Positions 43,749 to 55,396 are shown, counted from the stretch's first letter. The stretch is DNA of 64,000 nucleotides from Alphaproteobacteria bacterium (GCA_017616015.1 JAFZYY010000006.1:62001-126000); one strand, 5' to 3'. Numbers and translations: made by a program. Notes: generated by a model from the letters alone, not told the origin.

Positions 43749-45193
43749 TTCTCGAAGCCGTCTTCTTTATACTGACGGCAAATCAAAACAAAACGGACAA
43801 TCAGAAATACAGCGGCACAGGCGCAGGCAATAATCATCGCGTAAGTCATGCCTAACACGCCGTGATTCCACTTAAATGCAAACAGCCAAATCAACGGCAG
43901 CATAATGAATACAAAAGCGGCTCCCTGGCAAATCGTCGGAACCAGAATATCGACCGCTCCGCGTAAAACATTCACCATCACCTGTTGCGTCCCGTCAAAA
44001 ATACACATCAGGGAACATACCATAACCAGTGGCGTTGTCATTGCAATCAATTCAGGGTCTTTTGTATAAACGGACGCAATCAAATGAGGACAAATTAAAA
44101 AGAAAACCGAACACGCTATCATGATCAGCAAATTGAAAATCAATCCGGTATATCCGACGATTTGCATTTCCATGACGGATTTTTTGCCTTTGGCAATGCC
44201 CATCAATACGGAAGAAGCCGTCCCGACGCCGCTGGCCAGCACAAACACATTCGTTGACACGTTCAGCATGATCGTATACGCGCCCAGCGCCATCGCTCCC
44301 AGCCAGCCGGCCATAATATTCACAACAGAATAAGAACCTTCCTCCACGCCGACAGTAACGGCCGCGCCATAACCGACATCGCGGATTTTCCGATCCTCTT
44401 CTTTGTTTTCTGAAGGCTTCACCCACACGCCGTACAAATCGCTTTCATCAATACAGAAAACGATAATGAACATTCCCACAGCCAAAATGACGCGGATCAG
44501 CGTCGTCGAAATCGCCGATCCGATCGCGCCCATTGCCGGAAAGCCGGCATGCCCGTACACAAAAACGTAGTTCGCGAAAATATTGATGATATTGGCCAAC
44601 AAAATCATGACCATACCGGGAATCGGACGTTTCGTTCCTTCCAAAAAAGAAGACATTACAAAGAACATCAAAGCGAACGGCATGCCCAAAGCGTAAACCG
44701 ACAGCACTTTAGCGCTACCTTCCGCGACTTCCGGCGGCTGTCCCAGTAAATCCATAACGAATCGGGACGGCAGGCAAACAACCATAAACAGAAAGCCTAT
44801 CAGTAAAGCGTACGGTATCGAACGGCGCAGCACCTGTCCGCATTCGCGGTATTTTCCGCGACCGAAAGCATTCGCCGTTAAAACAATCGTGCCCTGCAAC
44901 AAGCCCATGGCAATGGACAGGAACAACGTGTGCAATGTGCTGGCAATACTTTGAAACGCCAGATCCTGCGTGCTGTAACGCCCGACAACGATCGTATCAA
45001 CCAAAGCCATGCCGACCGTCCCCAGTCTGGCGATAACGACCGGAACGGCTAATTTCCAGGTTTCTTTGCAACAGCGCAGAATTCTTAATTTAAAGACGCG
45101 GTTTTCCCGTTCTTCTCTTTGACTTAAAAGAGAATCCCTTGTTTCATCAAGCTTAGCTTTATTGAACGGTTCACTTCTCAAAATGCCCTGCAA
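43745..45193 (-). CDS. MATE family efflux transporter
   Basis: 482 aa with about 12 membrane helices in two repeats. The starts of repeats hold VPVVIARLGTVGMALVDTIVV and GVEEGSYSVVNIMAGWLG, typical of MatE. It exports drugs or metabolites using Na+ or H+. The frame begins with TTG at 45193, overlapping atpC by 23 nt; no better ATG is available upstream of the first helix, so it is probably translated from the ATP-synthase transcript. About 45 charged residues precede the first helix. Confidence 0.9.
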   Translation of the reverse strand: MQGILRSEPFNKAKLDETRDSLLSQREERENRVFKLRILRCCKETWKLAVPVVIARLGTVGMALVDTIVVGRYSTQDLAFQSIASTLHTLFLSIAMGLLQGTIVLTANAFGRGKYRECGQVLRRSIPYALLIGFLFMVVCLPSRFVMDLLGQPPEVAEGSAKVLSVYALGMPFALMFFVMSSFLEGTKRPIPGMVMILLANIINIFANYVFVYGHAGFPAMGAIGSAISTTLIRVILAVGMFIIVFCIDESDLYGVWVKPSENKEEDRKIRDVGYGAAVTVGVEEGSYSVVNIMAGWLGAMALGAYTIMLNVSTNVFVLASGVGTASSVLMGIAKGKKSVMEMQIVGYTGLIFNLLIMIACSVFFLICPHLIASVYTKDPELIAMTTPLVMVCSLMCIFDGTQQVMVNVLRGAVDILVPTICQGAAFVFIMLPLIWLFAFKWNHGVLGMTYAMIIACACAAVFLIVRFVLICRQYKEDGFEN

Positions 45194-45578
45194 TCATCTG
45201 AAGAAAAGCGATTTTTTTCAAATCAATTTCGTCCAGATGAATTTCTTTTTCTTCTTTTTCACGATAGACGGATAATTCCTTTTTAATATCCGCCAAATTC
45301 ACTTCGTCCGCATTCTGAACAAAATGCGCCAATATTGTGCACGCATTGTCTCTGATTTTTGCGATTCCCGCGGAAACAAAGTATTTTTCAATATTTCCCT
45401 GATCGGCGTCCTTTATAACGACCATTCCGGCCTTCAGCAACTTCATTGCCGGAGCACGCTTAGGCAACACCAGATAAGGCCCGTCAACCGCCGGAATTTC
45501 AACGCTGATCACTTCCTTTACCGACAAAGGCTTTTGCGGTATCAGCATTTTGACAAATATTGTCTCTAAATCCGCCAT
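45171..45578 (-). CDS. atpC: F1 ATP synthase epsilon subunit
   Basis: 135 aa. The N-terminal beta-sandwich (SVEIPAVDGPYLVLPKRAPAM) matches epsilon, with a short helical C-terminus. The usual LPGHAP-type motif is altered to LPKRAP. It transmits rotation and inhibits hydrolysis. Three nt after atpD. Confidence 0.9.
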   Translation of the reverse strand: MADLETIFVKMLIPQKPLSVKEVISVEIPAVDGPYLVLPKRAPAMKLLKAGMVVIKDADQGNIEKYFVSAGIAKIRDNACTILAHFVQNADEVNLADIKKELSVYREKEEKEIHLDEIDLKKIAFLQMIAGHFEK

Positions 45579-45581
45579 TGA

Positions 45582-47030
<1,449 letters not shown>

Positions 47031-47051
47031 TCATAGTCCTTACTAAATAGG

Positions 47052-48188
47052 TTAAAGTGCTTCCGCACCTGAAATAATTTCTGTTAATTCGCTGGTAATC
47101 ATCGCCTGACGCGTCTGGTTATACAGCAACGTCAGTTCGTCAATAATATCCGCCGCGTTATTCGTCGCGTTGTCCATCGCCGTCATGCGCGCGCCGTTTT
47201 CCGACGCCGAGGATTCAAGAGATGTTCTGAAAATCAAAGCCGCTAAAACCTCCGGAATGATCGCGTTCAGCAAATCGACCGGATTTTCAGGTTCAAAGTC
47301 ATATTCCAGCGGATTGATCAGCACCTGTTCCTCTGTGGTTCCGACATCGGCGTTCAGCAGACGCATTTCCTGCGTTGTTTTATACTGAGAATGAGCTTTT
47401 GCGCGGCCTTTTGAAATATCGCGGACAAAGCCTTTTCCTTTGCCGATAGAGGTATTCTTTACGCGCGAAGGACGCTGCAAATGTACCGCGCCGCCTTCAT
47501 TTTCATTCACCAGAAATCCCCACGGATTCTCACCGGTAAACGGTTGTAATATATGCGCTGCCTTCATCGGAACAATCGGACGGATACGCACTTCCTGAGA
47601 AATCGCCGAATGAAAATGGTTATAAACGACGGAACACGCGTCAATCGTTCCCTTCTCAAACATGGAAATCAGATGCGTCGCGATGTTTTCCGCGTCAACC
47701 AGCTGATCCGCGACATTCGTTCGGCCGGGGAAAGTAGCGACAATCTGTCTGCCGAATTGGTCGCGCAGTAGTTCGGTCGCCTTTGTTCCGATGCAAATCA
47801 GGCGAACGACACGACCCTGAGACTGCAAATGTTCGATAAACTGAGCCGCTTTCTTAACAATATTCATGTTAAAACCGCCGCACAGCCCGCGGGAAGACGC
47901 AAAAACAATAACCAAATGGCGCATATCTTCGCCGTCACCGGCAACAATGCGCGGCATTTCATAACGCGGTGTTATCCCTTTGGATTTATCATCTGAATTT
48001 ACAAAAGAAATCGTTTTGATTAAACGCGATACGATACGCCCCAAAGAAGCCGCAAAATAACCGGATTCCGCTATTGCTTCCTGCGATTGGCGCAAACGCG
48101 AAGCCGCAACCATTTTCATCGCCGATGTGATTTTCCGCGTTGATTTAATGGAAGCGATTCGACTGCGCAACTCTCTTAAATTTGCCAT
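47052..48188 (-). CDS. atpG: F1 ATP synthase gamma subunit with an internal insertion
   Basis: 378 aa, about 85 longer than the ~290 of most gamma subunits. The N-terminal (IASIKSTRKITSAMKMVAAS) and C-terminal (ENGARMTAMDNATNNA, SELTEIISGAEAL) helices that form the central shaft are intact, so it should function. The extra ~75 residues (about 218-290, including GKGKGFVRDISKGRAK) fall in the Rossmann-like globular domain between QLLPL-equivalent and LEYDFEPE, facing outward. The insertion is basic and may contact another protein or regulate rotation. Confidence 0.96.
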   Translation of the reverse strand: MANLRELRSRIASIKSTRKITSAMKMVAASRLRQSQEAIAESGYFAASLGRIVSRLIKTISFVNSDDKSKGITPRYEMPRIVAGDGEDMRHLVIVFASSRGLCGGFNMNIVKKAAQFIEHLQSQGRVVRLICIGTKATELLRDQFGRQIVATFPGRTNVADQLVDAENIATHLISMFEKGTIDACSVVYNHFHSAISQEVRIRPIVPMKAAHILQPFTGENPWGFLVNENEGGAVHLQRPSRVKNTSIGKGKGFVRDISKGRAKAHSQYKTTQEMRLLNADVGTTEEQVLINPLEYDFEPENPVDLLNAIIPEVLAALIFRTSLESSASENGARMTAMDNATNNAADIIDELTLLYNQTRQAMITSELTEIISGAEAL

Positions 48189-48203
48189 TGGCGTATTCCC
48201 GAA

Positions 48204-49736
48204 TTAAGAAAACTTCTTGATAAAATCGTCCAGGAAATAACGCAAGTCGTCTTCGGTATCCGGAGAAATGGTTTTTTCCGTACGGATCGCTTCCAAAACG
48301 GAAGGCTGACTCGCTTTAAGCTGTTCCAGCATTTCTTTTTCAAAACGCGCGATTTTATCAATCGGCATTTCGTCCAAATAACCGCGAATCCCTGTAAAGA
48401 TGGAAACGACTTCCTCTTCAACCGGCATCGGGTGATATTGCTTTTGCTTCAGCAATTCGGTCAGACGCGCGCCGCGATTCAGTAACTTCTGCGTCGCGGG
48501 ATCCAAATCGGAAGCAAACTGGGAAAACGCCGCCATTTCGCGATATTGCGCCAATTCCAGCTTAATGGAACCGGCGACCTGCTTCATCGCTTTAATCTGC
48601 GCGGAAGAGCCCACGCGGGAAACTGAAATACCGACGTTCACCGCGGGACGAACGCCCTGATGGAACAAACCGCTTTCCAAAAAGATCTGACCGTCGGTAA
48701 TGGAAATCACGTTTGTCGGAATATATGCGGATACGTCGCCGGCCTGCGTTTCAATCACGGGTAAAGCCGTCAAAGAGCCGCTGCCCAAAGATTCATTCAA
48801 TTTCGCCGCGCGTTCCAACAAACGGGAATGCAAATAGAACACGTCGCCGGGATACGCTTCACGGCCGGGCGGACGGCGCAGTAACAAAGACATCTGACGG
48901 TAAGCGACGGCGTGCTTGGACAAATCGTCATAGAACACCACCGCATGCATGCCGTTATCGCGGAAATATTCACCGATAGCGCACCCCGTATACGGCGCGA
49001 TAAACTGCAAAGGCGCCGATTCGGAAGCCGTCGCCGCAACGACGATCGTATAATCCAACGCACCATACTGTTCCAATGTATGCATCACCTGCGCAACCGT
49101 GGATCTCTTTTGACCGATAGCGACATAAATGCAGAACATCTTTTCTTTATCGCTTTTTGCGCGATCATTAACGGCTTTCTGGTTGATAATCGTATCCAGA
49201 ATAATCGCCGTTTTTCCTGTCTGACGGTCGCCGATGATCAATTCGCGCTGACCGCGTCCGATAGGAATCAAAGAATCGACCGCCTTCAAACCTGTCTGCA
49301 ACGGTTCGTGCACGCTTTTACGCGTAATAATACCGGGTGCCTTGACATCAACAGCGCGATATTCCGACGCTTTAATGGCGCCTTTGCCGTCAATCGGATT
49401 GCCCAAAGCGTCCACAACGCGTCCCAGTAAATCCATTCCGACCGGCGCATTAACGATTTCCCCCGTCCGTTTGACGGTATCGCCTTCATGAATATCGGAG
49501 TCCTGACCGAAAATCACCGCGCCGACGCTGTCCGATTCCAAGTTCAGAGCCATTCCTTTCACGCCGTTTTTAAATTCGACCAATTCGCCGGCCTGAACTT
49601 TATCCAAGCCGTAAATACGCGCGATACCGTCCCCGACGGACAATACCTGACCGACTTCGTACATATCCGGCTGAGCGCCAAAGTTTTCAATGCGTTCTTT
49701 TAAAAGAGAAGTAATTTCTGTCGCTTGGAGATTCAT
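48204..49736 (-). CDS. atpA: F1 ATP synthase alpha subunit
   Basis: 510 aa. Walker [16 protein letters not shown], the arginine-finger region [20 protein letters not shown], and [10 protein letters not shown] are present. Non-catalytic nucleotide-binding subunit. Overlaps atpH by 4 nt. Confidence 0.99.
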   Translation of the reverse strand: MNLQATEITSLLKERIENFGAQPDMYEVGQVLSVGDGIARIYGLDKVQAGELVEFKNGVKGMALNLESDSVGAVIFGQDSDIHEGDTVKRTGEIVNAPVGMDLLGRVVDALGNPIDGKGAIKASEYRAVDVKAPGIITRKSVHEPLQTGLKAVDSLIPIGRGQRELIIGDRQTGKTAIILDTIINQKAVNDRAKSDKEKMFCIYVAIGQKRSTVAQVMHTLEQYGALDYTIVVAATASESAPLQFIAPYTGCAIGEYFRDNGMHAVVFYDDLSKHAVAYRQMSLLLRRPPGREAYPGDVFYLHSRLLERAAKLNESLGSGSLTALPVIETQAGDVSAYIPTNVISITDGQIFLESGLFHQGVRPAVNVGISVSRVGSSAQIKAMKQVAGSIKLELAQYREMAAFSQFASDLDPATQKLLNRGARLTELLKQKQYHPMPVEEEVVSIFTGIRGYLDEMPIDKIARFEKEMLEQLKASQPSVLEAIRTEKTISPDTEDDLRYFLDDFIKKFS

Positions 49737-50293
49737 ATCCCGACACCCTTCATAATAAGATTAAGCTTTTGTAATTTCGTTTTCACGGAAGCGTCCGCCA
49801 TTAAAGAACCCGCCTGAACCGTCAATCCGCCGATCAAGGCCGGATTAACTTTAACGTTCAACCGTATTTCTTTATTAAAGATCGCCTTTAAAGTATCCGT
49901 TAAGCGTTGTTGCGTCTGATCATTCAAAATCTGAGCCGAAACCACAGAAACGGATAAAATTCCTTTATATTCTTCATACATACGTATAAAAGCCGCAGTA
50001 ATTTCATTGAAAATAAAAGTCCGCCCGTTTTCGATCAAAACGCCTAAAAAATGACGCATAATCTGAGACAGCTTGATATGCTCAGCCACCAGTTCAACGC
50101 CTTTTTTGCGATCGTACGAATTGACCAAACGCGACGTCATCAACATATTCATTTCCGAACTGTCTGACATTAATCGGCTGATCAACTGCACTTCCTGCGC
50201 AATATTATCAGCGTCTTTATGTTCTATGGCTTCCTGCAACAGGGCTTTTGCGTATTTTTTAGCCAGCTCCGCGCGATTCAGTTTCTTTGCCAT
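49733..50293 (-). CDS. atpH: F1 ATP synthase delta subunit
   Basis: 186 aa. [18 protein letters not shown] at the N-terminus and [23 protein letters not shown] near the C-terminus are the delta/OSCP signatures. It links F1 to the b-subunit stalk. First gene of atpHAGDC; a/b/c subunits are not in the window, the usual alphaproteobacterial split. Confidence 0.95.
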   Translation of the reverse strand: MAKKLNRAELAKKYAKALLQEAIEHKDADNIAQEVQLISRLMSDSSEMNMLMTSRLVNSYDRKKGVELVAEHIKLSQIMRHFLGVLIENGRTFIFNEITAAFIRMYEEYKGILSVSVVSAQILNDQTQQRLTDTLKAIFNKEIRLNVKVNPALIGGLTVQAGSLMADASVKTKLQKLNLIMKGVGI

Positions 50294-50411
50294 ATTTCCT
50301 TCCGTTCAAACAAAGGTTACTCTTTTACCGAGCAACTATTTTTCTATAAACATTCTTTTATAACAACAAAAAGAGCTATTTTCAAACAGAATAATCATAT
50401 TATCGGCAGAA

Positions 50412-50450
50412 TAAAAAAAAGCCTCCCTTATTTCAAAGGAAGGCTTTTTT
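50412..50450 (-). terminator. Terminator of the exported-protein operon
   Basis: Stem aaaaagcctccctt / aaggaaggcttttt (one mismatch) with T runs, just after the 631-aa gene and before the atp promoter region. Confidence 0.8.
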
Positions 50451-50466
50451 CAAGTATTTTGCCAAC

Positions 50467-52362
50467 TTACAAAACAGGACAACCGACCGCCGGAACGGCA
50501 GCGGCGTCTTCCATCTGTTTGTCGACGTTTGCTTTGTATGTTTCATTCGCGGTCGCGTCGGCAACAGCCTTCATAATCAGCGAATTAATATCCGGAGCAT
50601 TTTCCCGCGTAATATTAACCAAAAAGGCGGTATCCTTCTTCAAAGCCTTCAAAGTAGCCTCTTCTTCATTCAAGACCTGCTTTACGGAAGAATACAGTTT
50701 TCCGCCGAACTGCGCTTTTAATTTCTGGATTTTGCTTTGAGCGGAAGAAATTTTCGCGTTCTTCACTCTCTTCAGCTCATTCCGCGCTTTTTGATAATCG
50801 GCAGGATTGCTCAAATCAAAGGAATTCGCGTTCGGTATCACACACCCCATTTCCTTCAAAGAAGCAACTACGCTTTCGTTTATTTCTTTAATGGAAACCA
50901 GAGCCTTTTCTTTAACCGGCTTCTGTTCTTCTTTTGCGGACTGAAGCGACAGATACGCGCTGATTCTGTTTGAAACCAACGGGATAGGAATCTTGGGATT
51001 GCCGTGACGATCCTTCTTAATCACACCCGTTTCCGCATCATAATCTCTCGGACGATATCTGATGGTGCCTCTGTGTTTTTCAACCAAATTGGACAATTCC
51101 CCGTCAGACGTGTAGTTATCAATATCCACGGTCACCAGATACCACGGCTCCGGCAATTCGGAAGCAAACTCAGGCAACTCTTTTTCCACATTCATAATAT
51201 AAACGGACTCACGCCACGGCGGCAGAGGAACCTGCGGCAAATAAGGCGGTTCCATATTGGGCGGAGTAACCCCCGGTTTCAGCTGATGCTGTGAGGTCAA
51301 AGCGGCCATATACGCCTGATGCTTTACATACAACGAACCTTTGTTAATGCGGGTGCAGACATTCTTTTTGCCGTTTGTCTGGCCGCACCAACGATCGTCC
51401 GCATTTGCCGTGTTTTCGTCGTAATTTGTTGAAGATACCGTTTTTTCAGGAATTTCTCCCGAATAATAATCTTCGGGTAAATAAGAATCGCCCCTTGATA
51501 ATTCCGGTCTCGGCGGGAACGGTTTAAGCGGATCCCAGATATAAAGATTCTGTTTTTCCTTATAGAACTTCTCTAAATATTGATCATAAACGTATTTCTG
51601 ATCGACCCACGGCGAAAACTTTTTCTTTAAAGCGCCCCATTTTGCGGGATAACGATAAAGATCTTTCAGCACCGCGTGGCCTACGTCCCACCGGATCTTT
51701 CCGAAAACGGCAGCCTCGCCTAAATCCATATCGGACTGTGAAGCCTGATCCGCTTTTGCTTTTGCCGAGGATTCTCCCTGCGAAATCATCTCGTTGGCTT
51801 GATCTTCCGACGTATTTTCATTGATATTCGAATACGGCGATGAAGACGATCCGGTTGAGGAAGAAGCGCCGTCATCGGACAAATCTCCCGAATCAACTTT
51901 GCTTTCCAAATCCTTCAGCTGTCCTGAAGCTTCGGAAGATCCCATAGACGAAGAAGCCTCTGCCAAAAGAGTGGCCGACGTATCTTCCGCATAAGCGGCT
52001 ATTTTGTGCCAAACGGCATTTCCGTTTGAAAAATGTTCGTTCAACAACGAAATATTACATTGCTTGTTCTGGTTTAAACGTCTGCCTATTTCATTGTATT
52101 TTTCAACTTCTTCATGATGCTTTTCCAACTGCTCTTTCTGCGTCGGAAGAGAAAGTCCCTGCTGATGCAAATTCAGAGCTTCGGTAACTTCGTTTTTAAT
52201 AACGCCCAATAAAGGATATTGTTTCAAAGCCTCATTTGATGTCGTAGCCGGCTTCGTTTCCAATTTTTTTAGTCCGGCCAACGCAGTTCCGGAAGAAAGG
52301 ATGAAAAAGCCTGACGACAATACCGTCAGAGTCATTAATGTATTTTTCAAAGTAACTTTCAT
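50467..52362 (-). CDS. 631-aa exported protein of the secretion locus
   Basis: Family not recognised. Signal peptide (about 1-29, FFILSSGTALA). Low-complexity Ser-rich part (about 140-190), a Tyr/Pro-rich segment with LYIWDPLKPFPPRPELS, a Cys pair in WCGQTNGKKNVC, a Pro-rich stretch (PPNMEPPYLPQVPLPPW) and a helical, Lys/Glu-rich C-terminal third. Last and largest gene of a five-gene operon of exported proteins. Likely a periplasmic or surface component, but function is not shown. Confidence 0.75.
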   Translation of the reverse strand: MKVTLKNTLMTLTVLSSGFFILSSGTALAGLKKLETKPATTSNEALKQYPLLGVIKNEVTEALNLHQQGLSLPTQKEQLEKHHEEVEKYNEIGRRLNQNKQCNISLLNEHFSNGNAVWHKIAAYAEDTSATLLAEASSSMGSSEASGQLKDLESKVDSGDLSDDGASSSTGSSSSPYSNINENTSEDQANEMISQGESSAKAKADQASQSDMDLGEAAVFGKIRWDVGHAVLKDLYRYPAKWGALKKKFSPWVDQKYVYDQYLEKFYKEKQNLYIWDPLKPFPPRPELSRGDSYLPEDYYSGEIPEKTVSSTNYDENTANADDRWCGQTNGKKNVCTRINKGSLYVKHQAYMAALTSQHQLKPGVTPPNMEPPYLPQVPLPPWRESVYIMNVEKELPEFASELPEPWYLVTVDIDNYTSDGELSNLVEKHRGTIRYRPRDYDAETGVIKKDRHGNPKIPIPLVSNRISAYLSLQSAKEEQKPVKEKALVSIKEINESVVASLKEMGCVIPNANSFDLSNPADYQKARNELKRVKNAKISSAQSKIQKLKAQFGGKLYSSVKQVLNEEEATLKALKKDTAFLVNITRENAPDINSLIMKAVADATANETYKANVDKQMEDAAAVPAVGCPVL

Positions 52363-52388
52363 GTTTTTCTCCTATCTTTTGGAAGCAA

Positions 52389-53165
52389 TTACATGTTACC
52401 GAAAATCGGCCTTGACAAAATATATCCGCGTTCCAAATCGTTCGCGGTTCGCAACTGCAAAGTCGCCGCCGTCAGCTGATTCTGGACAATCATCAACTGA
52501 TATTCCAACAAATGAGCCGCATAATTTGCGCGCTGTGCTTTATTTTCATCATCAGCATGCTCCACTTGTTTCTGGATATCTTCAGCTGCCGCCGCGAATT
52601 CTTTGATTTTATTTTGCATATATTCGGCAAAGCCAAGCACTTCCAGCGTATTGATATAAGCGAATTTTTTAGCGTAATACTCCATCACAGCAAGATCATA
52701 CACGGACATCGGAGCGTCCCCGTCCCGCCAGCCCGGGCGCAAAAAAATCACTTCAACGGCTTTTGCAATTTCTTCAGGCGTATCCCCGTCTATATTCGGG
52801 AAAGGCGCCAAAGAACTGTATTCCGTATTCGCAGGAGGAACAGAGCCGCCGAAATCCGGAGTGGAAATTTTAATATCCGCTAAAGACGGTAATTGTCCCG
52901 AACGTATTTTTTCCAGTCCGTCGTCGGCTATTTCTTTTAATTTTGCCTGTCCTTCTTTCAGCAATGCGGCAGGAAGATGAGGAATAACCGCCGGAATGGA
53001 GGCGAAGTCAAATACAGGCAAACCGGGCGATGCTTGCAAAAGCATTTTGAACAAACAAATCGGATTCACCGGCATACAATCACCCGCTTTTGCCTGAGAG
53101 GCTGAAAAAATCAGAACCAAGCCGGTCGCTGTAACTGCTTTCTTTATTTTATTAAAGATCGACAT
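52389..53165 (-). CDS. 258-aa exported protein of the secretion locus
   Basis: Signal peptide (about 9-27, TGLVLIFSASQAKA) then CMPVNPIC, which could form a disulfide, a Pro-rich patch (PGLPVFDFASIPAVIPHLP) and a helical C-terminal half with heptad-like repeats (ASAAAEDIQKQVEHADDENK-like region). Resembles TraH/VirB5-type periplasmic helical proteins in general layout but no family is recognised. It overlaps the 260-aa gene by 14 nt. Confidence 0.72.
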   Translation of the reverse strand: MSIFNKIKKAVTATGLVLIFSASQAKAGDCMPVNPICLFKMLLQASPGLPVFDFASIPAVIPHLPAALLKEGQAKLKEIADDGLEKIRSGQLPSLADIKISTPDFGGSVPPANTEYSSLAPFPNIDGDTPEEIAKAVEVIFLRPGWRDGDAPMSVYDLAVMEYYAKKFAYINTLEVLGFAEYMQNKIKEFAAAAEDIQKQVEHADDENKAQRANYAAHLLEYQLMIVQNQLTAATLQLRTANDLERGYILSRPIFGNM

Positions 53166-53934
53166 TGGGACCTCCTTTATCCTCTACATGATATGTGGCG
53201 CCGCCCATTTCTTCCACGAACGGTTCCGGTTTCTTCAATCCGCCTTTGGGAACCATGTTGATCCCCTGAGAAGCCAACGATTTCAAAGAAGTTGTCTCCA
53301 TAGAAATCTGAGTTATACGCTCGAAATTCCCCGCCATAATCGCCATCGTGTAGGCGTTCATTGCGTCCTGAATCGTTCCCGCATTCTGCAATGCTTCTTT
53401 TGCCTTATCAAAACGCTCTTTCGACTGTCCCGGAGCATTCATCGCATGATACAGCACTTCAGCGCTCGCTTCATGTACATTGTTCTTTGTATATTCTTCT
53501 CTGGCTTTTTGAACTTTTTCCAAATCGCTTTCCGACACCTGCCCGTTGTTGTTCCGCACGAACAGTTTGTCTTTAACCATATCGGCCGCTTCCTGAGCGC
53601 CGTTATCGCCTTCAGCTGCTCTTGCGAACGCGGACTTGGGTCGACCGTTAGAAAACGCCTTGTCTTTTAAGGATTTTCCGACCGTCTGCCCCAACGATTT
53701 CAAATCGCCTGACGTGACCGCAGAAGACACGGCTTTAACTTGCGAAATCGTTTTTTTCACCTGGTTTACACGGCTTAAAACCTGCGGTACCGGTTGAAAA
53801 CGAGCGACCAGATTCGTAATCATCATCGCCAATTTGGCAACGTCAAATGTCGGATATCCCTGAGCATACGCCGCAGAAGTCGGCGTCAGCAAAGTAAGAG
53901 ACAGCAATCCGATTAAAAATATTTTCTTTTGCAT
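53152..53934 (-). CDS. 260-aa exported protein of the secretion locus
   Basis: Signal peptide (about 1-25, ending AYAQG) followed by LAMMITNLVARFQPVPQVLSRVNQ, similar in pattern to VirB5/TrbJ helical hairpins, then a Lys/Ala-rich helical body. Family not firmly recognised. It lies between two other exported proteins with short or overlapping junctions, so it is surely co-transcribed. Confidence 0.72.
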   Translation of the reverse strand: MQKKIFLIGLLSLTLLTPTSAAYAQGYPTFDVAKLAMMITNLVARFQPVPQVLSRVNQVKKTISQVKAVSSAVTSGDLKSLGQTVGKSLKDKAFSNGRPKSAFARAAEGDNGAQEAADMVKDKLFVRNNNGQVSESDLEKVQKAREEYTKNNVHEASAEVLYHAMNAPGQSKERFDKAKEALQNAGTIQDAMNAYTMAIMAGNFERITQISMETTSLKSLASQGINMVPKGGLKKPEPFVEEMGGATYHVEDKGGPNVDL

Positions 53935-53943
53935 GATTCCCTC

Positions 53944-54642
53944 CTAATTTGCATCGCCAGCTGCAACCGTATCCTGGAAGATAGCCATGCTGAGCGCACC
54001 GGAAACCTGTGATTCGGTTGCTTTCAACAACTGCTGATTCTCCATCTGATCTTGTTTCAGCAAAGCCAATTTATTGACCTTTGCCTGTAAATCTATTTCG
54101 GATTCCGTGTTTTCAGCTTCTTGTCTTAACTGTTCTATCGTTTCCAAATTTTTATCCAATTCCTTGCGCAAAGCGACGGCTTTGGCATATCCGGATAATA
54201 TGGAAGCGAATTTAAACTCCAGATTCTTTTGGAGCATATCGTCTTTTTCTTCCAATGACGCTGTTTCGCCTTCAATATTGACGTTTTTATCGAACCATTC
54301 GGTTTGTTTCTCCACATCATCAATATTATCCGCCATACCGTCGGGAAGAAGCAGTAATGTTTTATTTTTTGCTCCGCCTTCGCTGCCCGGACAAGCCATT
54401 TCGCCGAGAGAGCACAGTAAAGAACCGTTTTTCAGCTTTTCTTTCCAGTCCCCGAACATGTTTTGTCCCATCGTTTCAATATTCATGCCGGACTGAAATT
54501 GTTTCAATTTTGCGCGAACCTCTGAAATCTGATTAAAAATCGCCTGGATTTTCATGACAATATCCATCGTTTGCGCTTGAGCTTGAAAGGGCGTTCCGAA
54601 AGCCATCAGAGTAATAATAATCAGAATACACTTACGCAGCAT
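53944..54642 (-). CDS. VirB5/TrbJ-like exported protein, second copy
   Basis: 232 aa. Signal peptide (about 1-24, ending QAQAQ), then TMDIVMKIQAIFNQISEVRAKLKQFQ, a helical hairpin as in VirB5/TrbJ minor pilus subunits, and a long coiled-coil C-terminus (ETIEQLRQEAENTESEIDLQ). Cys pair CSLGEMAC may form a disulfide. Assignment by layout only. Confidence 0.7.
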   Translation of the reverse strand: MLRKCILIIITLMAFGTPFQAQAQTMDIVMKIQAIFNQISEVRAKLKQFQSGMNIETMGQNMFGDWKEKLKNGSLLCSLGEMACPGSEGGAKNKTLLLLPDGMADNIDDVEKQTEWFDKNVNIEGETASLEEKDDMLQKNLEFKFASILSGYAKAVALRKELDKNLETIEQLRQEAENTESEIDLQAKVNKLALLKQDQMENQQLLKATESQVSGALSMAIFQDTVAAGDAN

Positions 54643-54674
54643 TTTCTTTCTCCCTCTTGTTCAAAAGTCGCAAA

Positions 54675-55355
54675 CTAGTCACACAATGTCTGTATGGCGG
54701 AGGAAGATCTGTCCATTGCGTCAAGGAAAGAAGTATCCGACATTTGTTCGCCCGTAGCTATGGTCGTTTTTGCAAGCGCCGCAAGCATTGACATCTGATC
54801 GCCGGCCGAAGTCGTGGCTTCTCTGGATTCTTTCATTTCACTGCCGGTCGCTATCTTGTTTTGCATATTTAAAGATAACGCCGTTTTCTTTTTGGCAAGA
54901 TCCGCAGCCATACTTTTACGAGCCTTGAAACATTTTTCATGTTTTTCCTCATTGTATTCGCCGCCCTGATTCAGACCGCTTTTAACATTGTCCATCGTTT
55001 GCGCGATTTTATCCGGTTCTTTCATTGTTTCCTCTGAAAAACCGATGTCTTCAAACTCTCTCGTCAAACCGACAAGCTTTTCCTTTCCGTTTGAGCCGCC
55101 CAACTGACCCGTAACCATACCGAGGATACCTTCAACGCTCAACTTATCCCCCATAGATTTAAGCTGATCGGCTCCGCCTTTAATCTGGGCAATCATATTT
55201 TTCAATTCTTCAATATGTTCCATCAACTGCCCCATCTGCGTCGTCAGTTCCGCACCGATTGTCGGAACGGGAATTTGCGCCTGCGCCTTTCCCGCGCAAA
55301 AGAAAAAAGAAATCGTCATTAAACAAAGCGCCGCGGATTTCTTTAAATATCTCAT
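54675..55355 (-). CDS. VirB5-like exported protein, first copy
   Basis: 226 aa. Signal peptide (about 8-26, SFFFCAGKAQA) then IPVPTIGAELTTQMGQLMEHIEELKNMIAQIKGG, the N-terminal pattern of VirB5 (Ile/Pro followed by a long amphipathic helix). Central and C-terminal parts are helical and polar. VirB5 is a minor pilus tip/adhesin. First gene of its operon, with its own promoter (55397-55425) and AGGAGGC ribosome site. Confidence 0.72.
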   Translation of the reverse strand: MRYLKKSAALCLMTISFFFCAGKAQAQIPVPTIGAELTTQMGQLMEHIEELKNMIAQIKGGADQLKSMGDKLSVEGILGMVTGQLGGSNGKEKLVGLTREFEDIGFSEETMKEPDKIAQTMDNVKSGLNQGGEYNEEKHEKCFKARKSMAADLAKKKTALSLNMQNKIATGSEMKESREATTSAGDQMSMLAALAKTTIATGEQMSDTSFLDAMDRSSSAIQTLCD

Positions 55356-55396
55356 GGAAGCCTCCTTTTATGCTTAACGCTATAAAGCGCCTATTA

